Notes: a model not told the origin generated them from the sequence alone. A stretch of 64,000 bases of DNA from Orientia tsutsugamushi str. Boryong (GCF_000063545.1 NC_009488.1:1-64000); one strand, 5' to 3'. Shown: positions 28,785-38,955, counted from the first letter of the stretch. Numbers and translations: made by a program.

Positions 28785-29750
28785 ATGAATAGTATAGTTG
28801 TAGGAATTGACATTTCTAAAGAGACATTTGATGCAGCTGTGTTAATTAATAATAAAGTTCAAACAAGAAAATTTAATAATAGTTCTGAAGGGTTTAACAA
28901 ATTAGTAACATGGTTAAAAAGCAGAGGAAGTGGACATGTTTGTATGGAAGCAACAGGTATCTACTGGAAAAACTTGGCTAAATATCTGTACGATTATGGT
29001 TATAAAGTGAGCGTAGTAAATCCTGCACGTATTAAAGGTTTTGCAATGAGTAAACTTAGTCGTACAAAAACAGATAAAGCAGACAGTGTATTAATAATAG
29101 CAGATTTTTGCAAAGCAATGAAACCGGAAGTATGGTATCCACAGCCCATTTATATTCAAGAACTACAGCAGCTAGTTAATCACTTGAATGTTTTAATTAA
29201 GCATAAAACACAAGAAACAAATAGATTAGAAGGAGCTTCTAAAGCAATTGCTAATAATATTCAAATGCATATTAAATTTCTTGAAACGCAAATTAAAGAA
29301 ATTGAACAACTAATCAATGACCATATTAAAAATAACAAAGATCTTCATAATAAAGCTATGTTACTTGAATCAATACCAGGTATAGGAGCAAAAACACAAG
29401 CTATAGTTCTGGCTTTTTTAGCAGATATTGAGAAATTTAGTTCTGCTAAACAAGTTGTAGCTTTTGTAGGTCTTAATCCTAAGCATCGTCAATCTGGTAG
29501 TTCTGTGCGTGGCGCTAGTAGAATCTCTAGAACTGGTAATTCAGATCTACGTAAGTCTTTTTATATGCCTGCTATGTCTGCCTTAAGACATAATTGTATT
29601 ATCAAGCATTTTTCTCAACGTTTATCTAACACTGGTAAACCCAAAATGCTTATCCTTACTGCTGCTATGCGTAAGTTACTACATATTATTTATGGCGTTT
29701 TGAAGCATAATTCTCCTTTTAATCTTAATGTTTCAATCCAGCAAAAATAA
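28785..29750 (+). CDS. IS110-family transposase (DEDD recombinase)
   Basis: Site-specific recombinase of the IS110 family. The ATG at 28785 (MNSIVVGIDISKETFDA) is preferred over the upstream TTG and GTG in frame, since the catalytic Asp then sits at the usual place. Visible: VGIDISKETF (Asp), VCMEATGIYW (Glu), KTDKADSVLIADF (two Asp), a long coiled-coil in the middle, and the C-terminal transposase_20 region SIPGIGAKTQAIVLAF and FVGLNPKHRQSGSSVRG with the Ser-rich active site. The frame is intact at about 321 residues, so this could be an active copy. Confidence 0.95.
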   Translation: MNSIVVGIDISKETFDAAVLINNKVQTRKFNNSSEGFNKLVTWLKSRGSGHVCMEATGIYWKNLAKYLYDYGYKVSVVNPARIKGFAMSKLSRTKTDKADSVLIIADFCKAMKPEVWYPQPIYIQELQQLVNHLNVLIKHKTQETNRLEGASKAIANNIQMHIKFLETQIKEIEQLINDHIKNNKDLHNKAMLLESIPGIGAKTQAIVLAFLADIEKFSSAKQVVAFVGLNPKHRQSGSSVRGASRISRTGNSDLRKSFYMPAMSALRHNCIIKHFSQRLSNTGKPKMLILTAAMRKLLHIIYGVLKHNSPFNLNVSIQQK

Positions 29751-29793
29751 TAATTTTATAAAAACTTACATCTTTTTTATAAAATTATTATTT
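29745..29793 (+). terminator. Strong hairpin at the end of the IS110 transposase
   Basis: AATAATAATTTTATAAAAA pairs perfectly with TTTTTATAAAATTATTATT around a short loop, overlapping the stop codon and followed by a T-rich run. The same hairpin is kept in the partial copy at 35665-35713. Confidence 0.7.
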
Positions 29794-29812
29794 CTTTTCT
29801 TGATTTTTAACA

Positions 29813-30178
29813 CTATATCTAGTGTCTCTTATACAACAAAAAATATCGTTTATAAGAAGCGCTTTATAGTTTTAATTTACTAGGTTAGTAGCTAGTAATG
29901 CAATCTTTGATTTAAAAATTGCATTAAATCTTAAGCTTTTTAGATTGAATAGATTCAATAATAACTTATTATGTTAATAAAATGGTTTAATGATGTTAAG
30001 CAAAAATAAAATAGAGCTATCCAGCAGTAAAAACAAACCTGGCAACCAGTACTTTCATCCAAAGAACAAGGTAAAAAGCTATGGTTGCTAAACAATTAAA
30101 AGTTACATTTGATAGAAGCAATAATATATATAATATGTATATTTTTATAAATTTACAAAATTTTAAAGTTATTTTGAT
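29813..30178. other. Intergenic, nothing recognised
   Basis: No readable frame or repeat. The last part is the 5' flank and presumably promoter of nrdA. Confidence 0.4.
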
Positions 30179-31996
30179 ATGACAAGCTCACCAAAATTTA
30201 ATATAAAAATCAATAATGAACGGAATAAGTTACTATCTACTTCTAGTCAGGCTACTCTAGCAGACAGATATCTACTTAAAGGTGAAACATTCCAAGATTT
30301 ATGCGTAAGGATAGCAAGTTATTACGCTGATAATAAATCCCACGCTCAAAGATTGTACGACTATATGAGCCAACATTGGTTTTTACCAGCCACTCCTATA
30401 TTAAGCAATGGAGGTACTAATAGAGGATTGGCAATATCTTGTTTTGTAAATGAAGTAGAAGATAGCCTTCATGGAATAGTTAATACATGGATTGAAAATG
30501 TTTGGTTAGCATCACGTGGTGGTGGTATTGGAAGCTACTGGGGTAATGTTCGATCTATTAATGAAAAAATTGGCGAAAACGGATATAGTTCTGGAATTAT
30601 CCCATTTATCAAAGTTCAAGATACTATGACTCTTGCTATTTCACAAGGATCTTTAAGACGCGGCAGTGCTGCAGTTTATCTGCCAGTTTCTCATCCAGAA
30701 ATAGAAGAGTTTATTGATATCAGAAGACACACAGGTGGAGATTCTAATCGTAAGTCATTAAATATTCACCACGGGATAGTAATCTCTGATCAATTTATGC
30801 ATGCTGTTGAAAAAAATGAGTCATGGAATTTAATTAGCCCTTATGATAATAGAATCATTAATACAGTTAAAGCTAGAGATTTATGGGTTAAACTTTTAAC
30901 AACTAGAATTGAAACTGGAGAGCCTTATATTCTATTCATTGATACAGTCAATAAATCTTTACCTGAGCATCATCAAAAATTAGGATTAAAGGTAAAAACC
31001 TCTAATTTATGTAGTGAGATAACTCTACCAACTGGCCGTGATTATACAAATAACATTAGGACAGCAGTATGCTGCCTATCATCATTAAACCTAGAATATT
31101 TTGAACTATGGCAAAGTAATGAACATTTTATACCAGACATTATAAAATTTTTAGACAATGTACTTGAGGATTTTATTAATAAGGCTCCAAATACAATGTC
31201 TAATGCTAAATATTCTGCTATGCATGAACGTAGTATAGGGCTTGGAGTAATGGGATTTCATTCACTGTTACAAGCTAATAATATACCCATCGCTTCTGTA
31301 ATGGCTAAAGTCTGGAATAAAAAAATATTTGAGCATATAAAATTACAGACAGATAACATGTCTGTAGTGCTAGCTAAGGAGCGTGGAGCATGTATTGATG
31401 CTCAAAAATGCAATATACAGGAAAGATTTAGCTATAAAACAGCAATAGCCCCTACAGCTTCAATCTCAATAATAGCTAATAATGCTTCACCAGGCATTGA
31501 ACCATACGCTGCTAACAGTTTTACTCAGAAAACTTTAACTGGATCATTTTCAATCAAAAATAAGAATTTGGAAAAATTACTTGAGTCTAAAGGACTAAAT
31601 AATGACCAAGTTTGGTCTTCAATCGCAACTCATGAAGGCTCAGTGCAACATTTAACTTTTTTATCTGATCATGAAAAAGAAGTATATAAAACTGCTTATG
31701 AAATTGATCAGCGTTGGTTGATCGAATTAGCAGCTGATCGCACACAATATATTTCACAATCTCAATCACTTAATATATTTCTACCAGGTAATTGTAGTAA
31801 ACAATTATTACATGATATACATTTTGATGCCTGGAAAAAAAACATAAAAAGTTTATATTATTGTAGATCTACTTCTATTCAGCGTGCAGAAAAGGTTTCA
31901 CATGTGGTTACTACAATTGATGAATTAGCAAAATTAACAGATAAAGAACAGCTAGCAACAAGTAATAACGACGATGAATGCTTGGCATGCCAGTAA
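30179..31996 (+). CDS. nrdA: Ribonucleoside-diphosphate reductase alpha subunit
   Basis: Class Ia reductase large subunit, making deoxyribonucleotides. The 605-residue protein shows the active-site region SNLCSEITLPT, the first redox cysteine in AISCFVNEVEDSLHGI, the loop PTASISIIANNASPGIEP, and a C-terminal CLACQ, the swinging redox pair. It lacks the N-terminal ATP-cone of the 760-residue E. coli type, so dATP feedback through that domain is absent; short forms are usual in Rickettsiales. The nrdB start lies 23 to 45 bases around the nrdA stop, so the two form an operon. Confidence 0.96.
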   Translation: MTSSPKFNIKINNERNKLLSTSSQATLADRYLLKGETFQDLCVRIASYYADNKSHAQRLYDYMSQHWFLPATPILSNGGTNRGLAISCFVNEVEDSLHGIVNTWIENVWLASRGGGIGSYWGNVRSINEKIGENGYSSGIIPFIKVQDTMTLAISQGSLRRGSAAVYLPVSHPEIEEFIDIRRHTGGDSNRKSLNIHHGIVISDQFMHAVEKNESWNLISPYDNRIINTVKARDLWVKLLTTRIETGEPYILFIDTVNKSLPEHHQKLGLKVKTSNLCSEITLPTGRDYTNNIRTAVCCLSSLNLEYFELWQSNEHFIPDIIKFLDNVLEDFINKAPNTMSNAKYSAMHERSIGLGVMGFHSLLQANNIPIASVMAKVWNKKIFEHIKLQTDNMSVVLAKERGACIDAQKCNIQERFSYKTAIAPTASISIIANNASPGIEPYAANSFTQKTLTGSFSIKNKNLEKLLESKGLNNDQVWSSIATHEGSVQHLTFLSDHEKEVYKTAYEIDQRWLIELAADRTQYISQSQSLNIFLPGNCSKQLLHDIHFDAWKKNIKSLYYCRSTSIQRAEKVSHVVTTIDELAKLTDKEQLATSNNDDECLACQ

Positions 31997-32005
31997 TTAT
32001 AATTT

Positions 32006-32014
32006 AGGAAAGAG
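32006..32014 (+). promoter_or_regulatory. Ribosome-binding site deciding the nrdB start
   Basis: AGGAAAGAG stands five bases before the ATG at 32019. The earlier in-frame ATG at 31974 has no comparable site and would add 15 residues not found in the family. Confidence 0.6.
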
Positions 32015-32018
32015 AACA

Positions 32019-33008
32019 ATGTCACTACTTAATGCACGACCAATTTACAAGCCATTTTCATACCCTTGGGCATATAAAGCATGGCACACTCAGCAAAAAA
32101 TTCACTGGCTACCAGAAGAAGTTCCATTAGCTGATGATATCAAGGATTGGAAATATAACTTAACTCCAGGAGAAAAGCATCTACTAACACAAATCTTTCG
32201 ATTTTTTACTCAAGCAGACATAGAGGTGAACAATTGTTATATGAAGCACTATGCTAGAGTATTTCAACCAACTGAAGTACAAATGATGCTATCTGCTTTT
32301 TCAAATATGGAAACTATTCATATAGCTGCATATTCACATCTGTTAGATACTATTGGCATGCCTGAAACAGAATATCAGGCATTTATGAAATATAAAGCAA
32401 TGAAGGATAAATATGATTACATGCAACGGTTTAATGTTGATAATAAAGAAGAAATTGCTACGACTTTAGCGGTTTTTGGAGCTTTCACAGAAGGTGTTCA
32501 ACTATTTGCTTCATTTGCTATTTTACTAAATTTTCCAAGATATAACAAAATGAAAGGAATGGGCCAAATTATTACATGGTCAGTTAGAGATGAAACATTA
32601 CACACTAATTCTATTATTACGTTATTTAAAACCTTTATTCAAGAATATCCTGAAGTTTGGACAGAACAGTTAAAAAGTAGAATTTATGAGGCATGCTGTA
32701 CTATTATTCATTTCGAAGATGCGTTTATTGATTTAGCTTTTGAAGTTGGTGGAGTTGAGGGGTTAGAGGCTAGAGATGTCAAAAAATATATTCGTTATAT
32801 AGCTGACAGACGGTTATTACAACTTGGGTTAAAAGAAAATTATCTAATTGAACAAAACCCTTTAACATGGCTTGATCAAATCCTAAATGGAGTAGAACAT
32901 ACCAATTTCTTTGAAAATAGAGTTACTGAATATACTAGAAGTGCTACTACTGGATCATGGGATGAAGTATTTGCTAAGATAGATAATAATAATCTGCCTA
33001 CAGGATAA
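32019..33008 (+). CDS. nrdB: Ribonucleoside-diphosphate reductase beta subunit
   Basis: Radical-generating small subunit of the class Ia enzyme. With the start MSLLNARPIYKPF it has 329 residues. The metal ligands and radical tyrosine are in place: METIHIAAYSHL gives Glu, His and Tyr with the standard spacing, EGVQLFASFA gives a further Glu, and RDETLHTNSI gives Glu and His. The tail EVFAKIDNNNLPTG would contact the alpha subunit. It is translated from the same message as nrdA. Confidence 0.96.
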   Translation: MSLLNARPIYKPFSYPWAYKAWHTQQKIHWLPEEVPLADDIKDWKYNLTPGEKHLLTQIFRFFTQADIEVNNCYMKHYARVFQPTEVQMMLSAFSNMETIHIAAYSHLLDTIGMPETEYQAFMKYKAMKDKYDYMQRFNVDNKEEIATTLAVFGAFTEGVQLFASFAILLNFPRYNKMKGMGQIITWSVRDETLHTNSIITLFKTFIQEYPEVWTEQLKSRIYEACCTIIHFEDAFIDLAFEVGGVEGLEARDVKKYIRYIADRRLLQLGLKENYLIEQNPLTWLDQILNGVEHTNFFENRVTEYTRSATTGSWDEVFAKIDNNNLPTG

Positions 33009-33285
33009 GTACTGTTATAGCTAACATTCAATATTATTAGCACATTATTTGTTTTTATATAGCTGTACACTATATTCAGTCTTTGGGAACGTAATATGTA
33101 ATAACATGATCTATAGGCAAAGTTGGTCTTCTAAGGCAGATAGTATCAGTATGAAGATTTATATAGGTTTGGCATAAAAATTTTTTTCAACCTATTTTCA
33201 ACCTTTTGAACAAAAATTTGATGGTAATTTGTAAAAAAATTATTGTCTAAAACACCTACTATAGCTGTATTTTTGGAGATGAAAA
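33009..33285. other. nrdB downstream region with an iteron-like pair
   Basis: About 33089-33138 is repeated in inverted orientation at 35556-35606. At 33184-33205 two 11-bp units, TTTTCAACCTA and TTTTCAACCTT, stand in direct repeat. The same pair appears at 59755-59776 and a four-fold variant at 57665-57708; each time a replication-like gene fragment is close by. No gene is visible. Confidence 0.6.
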
Positions 33286-34199
33286 ATGCGACCTGTAGTA
33301 TTCGATTTTTTTAACTAATAGTTGTAATATTTTTAAAAAAAATAGTAACAATAATGACACAATATTTTATAACTTTATTGGAAATATCATTCCGCCAGAA
33401 TGGAGAAAGCTAAGTGGAGATAATGGAAAAGCATTAAGCAAAACATCTAAACAGCTTTTATCATTTATAGTATTTAGACTACATATCTATTACAACAAAG
33501 ATATAGATGAATTACAGGAAAGTTATCATAAGCTGAATGTTGGTCAAAGAAGAGTTAGGCAATGCTTAGTAGAATTAAGAGATGCAGGTTTTATTGAAAT
33601 TGAAAATAGGACAATCATTAAAGACAATGTTAAGTTACGTAATGTCCCTTGCATAAAAATTCTGAAAAATTTTCAGCACTATAGTGAAAAAGGAAAAGAA
33701 GAAAATATAGCATTACCAGAAAAAAAATTTCATCCCAACCTGAAAGAAATTTCAGGTCAACCTGAAACTTTTTTTCAGGGACATATATAGATATATAAAA
33801 AAATCTAAAATATCTAGATCTACTGAAGGTGAGTTAGTAGAGAATAAAAAAAATGAAAATGAAGAACAAAATTTTCAAAATGTTGATGATTTTGAAAATG
33901 ATATACAAACTTCAACCAAAAATTGCAATCAAGACATTGAATCACTAATAACAAAGATTCTCAAGTCTTCGAATGGTAAAAAAGAATGGTTCAAAAGGTA
34001 CAGGCTAGAAAAGTTTTACCCACTAACACCAGAAGATGCAGTTGCACTGCAACACAAGTCTGATAGAGCTTTTAACATATACTTTATCAACAAATTACTT
34101 AAAGCTAGCAGATCAATATTCGAATTATCATTTTGGCTGTAAGGCATCAGTTCTAAACTATATAGCAAAAGTGTTAGCAAATGAATTAAGCATTTTCAC
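33286..34199 (+). pseudogene. Replication-initiator-like gene, broken
   Basis: From an ATG at 33286 (MRPVVFDFFN) a frameshift near 33310 leads into a long open stretch to 33790: FIGNIIPPEWRKLSGDNGKA, QLLSFIVFRLHIYYNKDIDE, RQCLVELRDAGFIEIENR. A helix-turn-helix-like pattern (winged helix: CLVELRDAGFI) suggests DNA binding. After a stop the text continues to about 34199 with KEWFKRYRLEKFYPLTPEDAV and NYHFGCKASVLNYIAKVLANEL, which recurs at 45918-46319. I do not know the family; plasmid-type replication proteins are one possibility, supported by the iteron-like repeats upstream. It joins a reversed dnaB fragment at about 34190. Confidence 0.55.
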
Positions 34200-35036
34200 C
34201 TATTTTACCGTTAAATAATGCAGAGCTATTAATTTCAGATTCTATAGAAAGAATTCGAGTAGAGATTTGCTGAGATGACATTTCTAAAGAAAAGAAGCCA
34301 ACTGATGGTACATTATCTTTAGTATTTTTTTGAGTAAGAAAATATTTACAAGCATTTATTGCTAAGTTAACTCCTAAAGCAGTTTTACCCATTGATGGCC
34401 TGCCAGCTAATATTATTAGGTCAGAATTTTTAAATCCTCAAAGCTTTGAATCGAGATCCAGTAGTCCACTACTAATACCGTTAATAGAGTTTTTATTTTT
34501 AATAGCAGATGAAATTGATGTCCATGATTCTTCAATTGAAGTTTGTAATTTTATAAATCCTTGACTTAAAGTTCCTCTTGAAGCTAGATCATATAATTGA
34601 GATTCAGCAGTTTCGATCTGACTTATAGCTGAATCTGCTAAAGTAGAAGAATATGCATTTGTTACTATTTTTTCTCTAATTTCAATTAAATAACGCCGCA
34701 GTGCGAGATCATATACTATTTTGCCGTACTCATTAACATTAACTATACTTAATGCTAAGTTGTAAGTTTAACTAGATAATCCACTCCACCTATTTCCTCA
34801 AATGCGAGTTCATTGCCTAGCATATTTTTGAGCGAAATTACAGTAGCACTAATTCCTTTACTAATAATGAGATTAATTGACTTATATATTTTACCATGTA
34901 ATGGTTCATAAAAATGTTCAGGCAGTAAAAATTCGTTAATGTTATATAGCGCACGATTGTTAATCAGAATTGCTCCAAGTATCATTTGCTCTGCCTGAAT
35001 ATTACTTGGAGCAATCTTTGCAAGATCTTTTTCCAT
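34186..35036 (-). pseudogene. dnaB: DnaB helicase, truncated and frameshifted
   Basis: On the reverse strand, from 35036: IAPSNIQAEQMILGAILINN and IGGVDYLVKLT (the N-terminal domain), a frame break near 34755, then the linker with LYDLASRGTLSQGFIKLQTS, and the RecA core LIILAGRPSMGKTALGVNLA with PSVGFFSLEMSSQQISTRIL. A TGA or similar interrupts near 34440, and the gene stops at 34186 without its C-terminal third. DnaB unwinds DNA at the fork. A functional copy must exist elsewhere. The start MEKDLAKIAPSN looks native. Confidence 0.9.
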
Positions 35037-35589
35037 ATCACTCTTTAAATTTTATTACAATTACTAAACTTAACTAACTCAAAAGAAAATCCCTGAGCTT
35101 TAAAAGCATATTCAAGACCTTGCATACAGTTGTTTCTAATGCAACTATCAGCAAATCCTGTTTTAGCTTTGACTTGAGAATATTTGTTATTATTGATTCA
35201 ATGCCTTGATTACAATTTTTAGTTAAAATCTGTGCATCATTTTCAAAATCATCAACATTTTGAAAATTTTGTTCTTCATTTTCATTTTTTTTTATTCTCT
35301 ACTAACTCACCTTCAGTAGATCTAGATATTTTAGATTTTTTTTATATATCTATATATGTCCCTGAAAAAAGTTTCAGGTTGACCTGAAATTTCTTTCATT
35401 GTTGGAGCGAAATTTTTTTCTGATAAGGCTATATTTTCTTCTTTTCCTTTTTCACTATAGTGCTGAAAATTTTTTAGAAGTTTTATGTAAGGTACATTAC
35501 GTAACTTAACATTGTCTTTAATTATTGTCATATTTTCAACTTCAATAAAACCTGCATCCTGCCTTAGAAGACCGATTTTTGCCTATAGA
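35037..35589 (-). pseudogene. Inverted copy of the replication-like gene
   Basis: Between about 35210 and 35570 the reverse strand repeats the sequence of 33570-33960 (RNVPYIKLLKNFQHYSEKGK, ISGQPETFFRD), so a dnaB piece is flanked by inverted copies. Nearest to dnaB, 35041-35200 reads decayed ILKSKLKQDLLIVAL and similar, its C-terminal continuation. It includes a 66-residue frame at 35331-35531 that belongs here and is not a gene of its own. Confidence 0.6.
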
Positions 35590-35726
35590 TCATGTTATTA
35601 CATATTATTTATTGTGTCTTGAAGAATAATTCTCCTTTTAATCTTAATGTTTCAATCCATCAGAAATAATAATTTTATAAAAACTTACATCTTTTTTATA
35701 AAATTATTATTTCTTTTCTTGATTCT
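35590..35726 (+). mobile_element. IS110 right-end fragment
   Basis: Matches 29674-29812: the last codons of the IS110 transposase (SPFNLNVSI-Q), its hairpin and the downstream CTTGATT. The left is missing. It lies 34 bases before a group II intron fragment. Confidence 0.85.
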
Positions 35727-35759
35727 TATCACGGTATTTAATATTAAGAGATATAGTTG

Positions 35760-36244
35760 GTGCGTCAAGAAAAGGTGAATTAATCTTACTGGTGAAAGTC
35801 CAGTTATGGAAGGAGAAGCTAGATCCACCATATAGCGAGTCTTGTGCTGCTGAAGGTAACGACAGTAGTAAAGCGTAGACAGTGAAACATTCGAGCCGAA
35901 ACCAAATGGTGAACGTGATAGCCCTGAAAGTGAGATGTAGTGGAAGCCGATATGTTCTAGCACATAGTAGGCAAAAGAAGATTGGAGGTCAAACTAGTAA
36001 AAATCCAAAAATTTTCAACCACCGGGGTCGCAGGCGTCAGCGAGTTTGTAAAGATTAATGACACAACTTGAGAAGTCCTTATAACTCTTACGTAATTAAG
36101 TAAGTATTCAAAGTACAAGTGGTGAAACATAAGGCTTTGGAGATGGTGTAAGGATGGCTGAGTTAGCCATAGTAGTGATGAAATCTAGTAATGTGGGTGG
36201 AGCGAAGGGTTAACAGAAAAGTAAGAACGTAAGAGGGAAACAAT
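35760..36244 (+). mobile_element. Group II intron 5' fragment
   Basis: Identical over nearly all its length to 13891-14373 (GTGCG start and RNA domain I), ending at GAGGGAAACAAT just where the maturase start would come. The rest of the intron is absent. The few differences from the full copy (for example at 36121 and 36184) are single substitutions. Confidence 0.93.
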
Positions 36245-36690
36245 CATGTACCTTTCATGTTTAAGATGATTTAACTAACTAGAAGAAATAAGTTAGATTA
36301 AGAGCTATTATGAGCTTTATAAGCTTTATAAAATCTGCTATGTAGTTTATTCTCGTTTGAGTTGATACATGAATTTAACTGTAGCTGTATTAATATTATT
36401 TGTCAATATGACAATAATATCTTGATGTTAATTGCGGAAATATAACGTAAATTTATGTCTAATATTTGGCTAGTTGAAGTGCTAATTTTTAATCCAGCAA
36501 CTTGAATTTATAGTTGATAAGCTTAGAGTAACCTTCAATTGATAACGTCGCTTAAAAATATTTTTTATTTTTACAAAAGTATTTGCTATTCAATAAAAAC
36601 CATACTACAGACTATAAGTTTAAGCTAATTTTAAAAATTAATAAGTTATTATTTAATTACTTCAATTTTAAATTAATGAAGGGTGATAAA
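36245..36690. other. Integrase 5' flank, conserved with 54091-54350
   Basis: From about 36413 the sequence parallels the 5' flank of the broken integrase at 54351 (for example ATAATATCTTGATGTTAATTG against ATAATATCTTGATATCAATTG). Such a conserved block upstream of integrase genes may carry the element boundary and the integrase promoter. No tRNA is seen. Confidence 0.45.
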
Positions 36691-37977
36691 TATGCCAGTA
36701 AAAGTATTTAAATTTACACAAGCAGCATTAAATAAAATAAAAGTACCAACCAAAGAAGAAAAAATAATCAAGTTTAGAGATATAACACAAAGGAACTTAC
36801 TGTTTATAATATCATATACTGGATTTAGAAGACTATATTTATGAATAAACATTAATGGCATGTATTATAAAAAATAAAAATAGGAGATTTTCCAGATCTA
36901 ACGGTAGCAGAAGCTAGAAAAAAGATACAGCAGTTAAAAAGTGATATTGCTAAAGGAATAAATCCAATGGATGAAAGACGGAAGATAAATAAAGAAAGAA
37001 GAGAAAAAAGAGAGAAGAGGCTTAAATTAAAGAATGAACTAACATTCGGACAGGTGCATGTAAAATATACTGAATATAGTAGTCTTTATCATAAAAGTTG
37101 GAAAATAATGGCTCAAAGAGTAAAGAGATATCTAGAATCTTTATACAATACAAAGATATCTGAGATTACCAAAGAAGATATTCAGAAGCTTTTTGACGAA
37201 AAAACAGCAAAGAAACACTATGTAACAGCAAACAGTATTCTAAAACTGTTAAGCCCTATATTTAATAAGGCTATAGAGTGGGGATTATTAGAAAAGAATC
37301 CTGTATGTGGAATAAAAAGGCACAAGCAAGAATCAAGATCTAGATATGTAACAAATGAAGAAATGAGAAGACTTATGGCCGTGCTAAAAGAAAAGGGAAA
37401 TAGTCAATTAACAGAATCGCAAAAGCGAGCAGAACGATCAGGAAAAATTTTTACATTTATAAGTTTATTCACTGCAGCACGTAAAAGTAATGTATCAGGA
37501 ATGAGATGGGACGAGATAAGCCTTAGCGAAAAAATATGGTGTATACCAAAAACTAAGAGTAAAAATGGTAAAACTCTATATATAGGGTTAGCTGATAAAT
37601 TAATAGAAGTATTGCAAACCAGAAAACTATGCTCAAAAAGTGAATGGGTATTGCCAAGTTCAGCAGACAATAGTAAACACATATCAAGTTCAACAATGCA
37701 TCGAGCATGGGCTAAGATTCGAAAAAAAGCCGGAATACAGAATGTAACAATACATGATCTTAGAAGAACGTTTGCAACTTGGATGAAAAATAATGGTGAA
37801 ACACTAGATACAATATCTCAAATATTAGGACATAGTAATACTAATATAACTAAAATTTATACTATACATAGTTTAGATAAGGCAACAATTGCTACAAATA
37901 AAGTTGTCGAAAATATGCTGAGTATATTCGGTACCAATGTTTGTTTGAACGAGATACTATCTGGAATAGTGCCATAA
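36691..37977 (+). pseudogene. int: RAGE tyrosine recombinase (integrase), damaged N-terminus
   Basis: The original start is at 36691 (MPVKVFKFTQAALNKIKVPT). A GGA-to-TGA-type stop near 36841 and a frameshift near 36866 break the DUF4102-like arm-binding domain, so only a 336-residue frame from 36967 is open. That frame keeps the core-binding domain and the full catalytic set: Arg in FTAARKSNVSGMRW, a Lys in PKTKSKNGK, HDLRRTFA, LGHSN and the nucleophile Tyr in TKIYTIH. The catalytic domain looks intact, so residual activity is conceivable. It heads the tra cluster that begins at 38069. Confidence 0.9.
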
Positions 37978-38068
37978 TTAAGTTGCGGAGAAGAAAAATT
38001 GACAACAACTTAGCTAAGTAGTTACTCTACATTAGATTTTGTAAATTTTTGAAAATCGCAGTAGCAGA

Positions 38069-38404
38069 ATGAGAAATCTCATGCTACAATTGAGGCTGAA
38101 GGTAATTATACAAAATCAAAAATTATGTTGGGCATTATCGAGGCCGTTGAAGTATATGGGTTTGAGCATTGACGAATGGGGAGTAGTGCTAGCTGGAGTA
38201 GCTCCAGGAATTGTACTACTAAACAGCAGGCATGCTAAATTAGGCCTAGCCTTTATGGTTGGAGGAATTGCTCTATGTTATTGCTTTAAGAAAATTAAGA
38301 AGGTATCTGAGAATTTTTTGCTAAAAAGTTTTTTAGTAGCTAAAGGTTTATTGCCAGCTCCATTAGGATATCCAAGGCTTTTGGGCAAAAAAGTTGGCAA
38401 GTAA
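38069..38404 (+). CDS. traL: F-type conjugation protein TraL
   Basis: TraL is a small inner-membrane protein of the F-type mating-pair system. The 111-residue frame contains the family-like ALSRPLKYMGLSIDEWGVVL, two hydrophobic helices (VVLAGVAPGIVLL and LGLAFMVGGIALCYCF) and an amphipathic C-terminus. The first 20 residues before SRPLKY are longer than usual, so the true start may lie further in. Its stop overlaps the traE ATG by the TAATG pattern. Confidence 0.85.
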   Translation: MRNLMLQLRLKVIIQNQKLCWALSRPLKYMGLSIDEWGVVLAGVAPGIVLLNSRHAKLGLAFMVGGIALCYCFKKIKKVSENFLLKSFLVAKGLLPAPLGYPRLLGKKVGK

Positions 38405-38955
38405 TGAATCATCTCTTTAAGTAAAATGCTATACAAGAGCTGGTTAAATATAATAAATGCTTACTTTCAGTAACTATATTGCTAGCTGCAGCTAATATAA
38501 TTGCGATAATGGCTGCAATTACCAAAGAAGAAAAGTGGTTATTAATTCCAGCAATGGAGCCTGATCGTAAAATGATGGTTTCATCAAAAAATTACCATGA
38601 AACCTATTTAAAGGAATGGGCAATTTATGTAACGAAACTCTTATTTACTACTTCTCCAAATGAGGTAGAAAGACAAATAGCAGACATGAAAGTTGCATCT
38701 AGTAATACTGAATCTTTAAATAAATTTTTTCATGATCACTTGCAATTTGTTAAAGGCTCAAATGTGTCTTCAGTCTTTTTTCCGAAGAAGGTTGAAGTGA
38801 TAAAGGATGGAGTATTAATTAGTGGAACGCTTCGTTATTGGTTTAGCGATAGTAAACATATAGCTGTCGATAAGACTTACCTTTTGACTTACAAGCGAAG
38901 TCCTAATTACCTTTTGTTGTTAACTGGCGTTAAAGAGAATGGAATAAAAAAATGA
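38404..38955 (+). pseudogene. traE: F-type TraE with an in-frame stop at codon 7
   Basis: TraE is the VirB8-like component of F-type systems. From the ATG at 38404 the frame reads MNHLFK, a TAA stop, then NAIQELVKYNKCLLSVTIL, a membrane span (LLAAANIIAIMAAI), and a soluble domain with LIPAMEPDRKMMVSSKNY and YLKEWAIYVTKLLF. Re-initiation at the TTG of 38479 would lose part of the membrane anchor. The identical stop is present in the second copy at 62143. The end overlaps traK by four bases. Confidence 0.87.

Larger units (their letters stand above)
28630..29812 (+). mobile_element. IS110-type element, apparently complete
   Basis: A noncoding left end (28633-28750), the transposase, and a short right end with a hairpin. 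As usual for IS110, there are no terminal inverted repeats and no target duplications, so the borders are inferred: the left from its match with the orphan at 22303-22426, the right from the partial copy at 35590-35726, which stays alike up to a CTTGATT motif. Confidence 0.75.
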
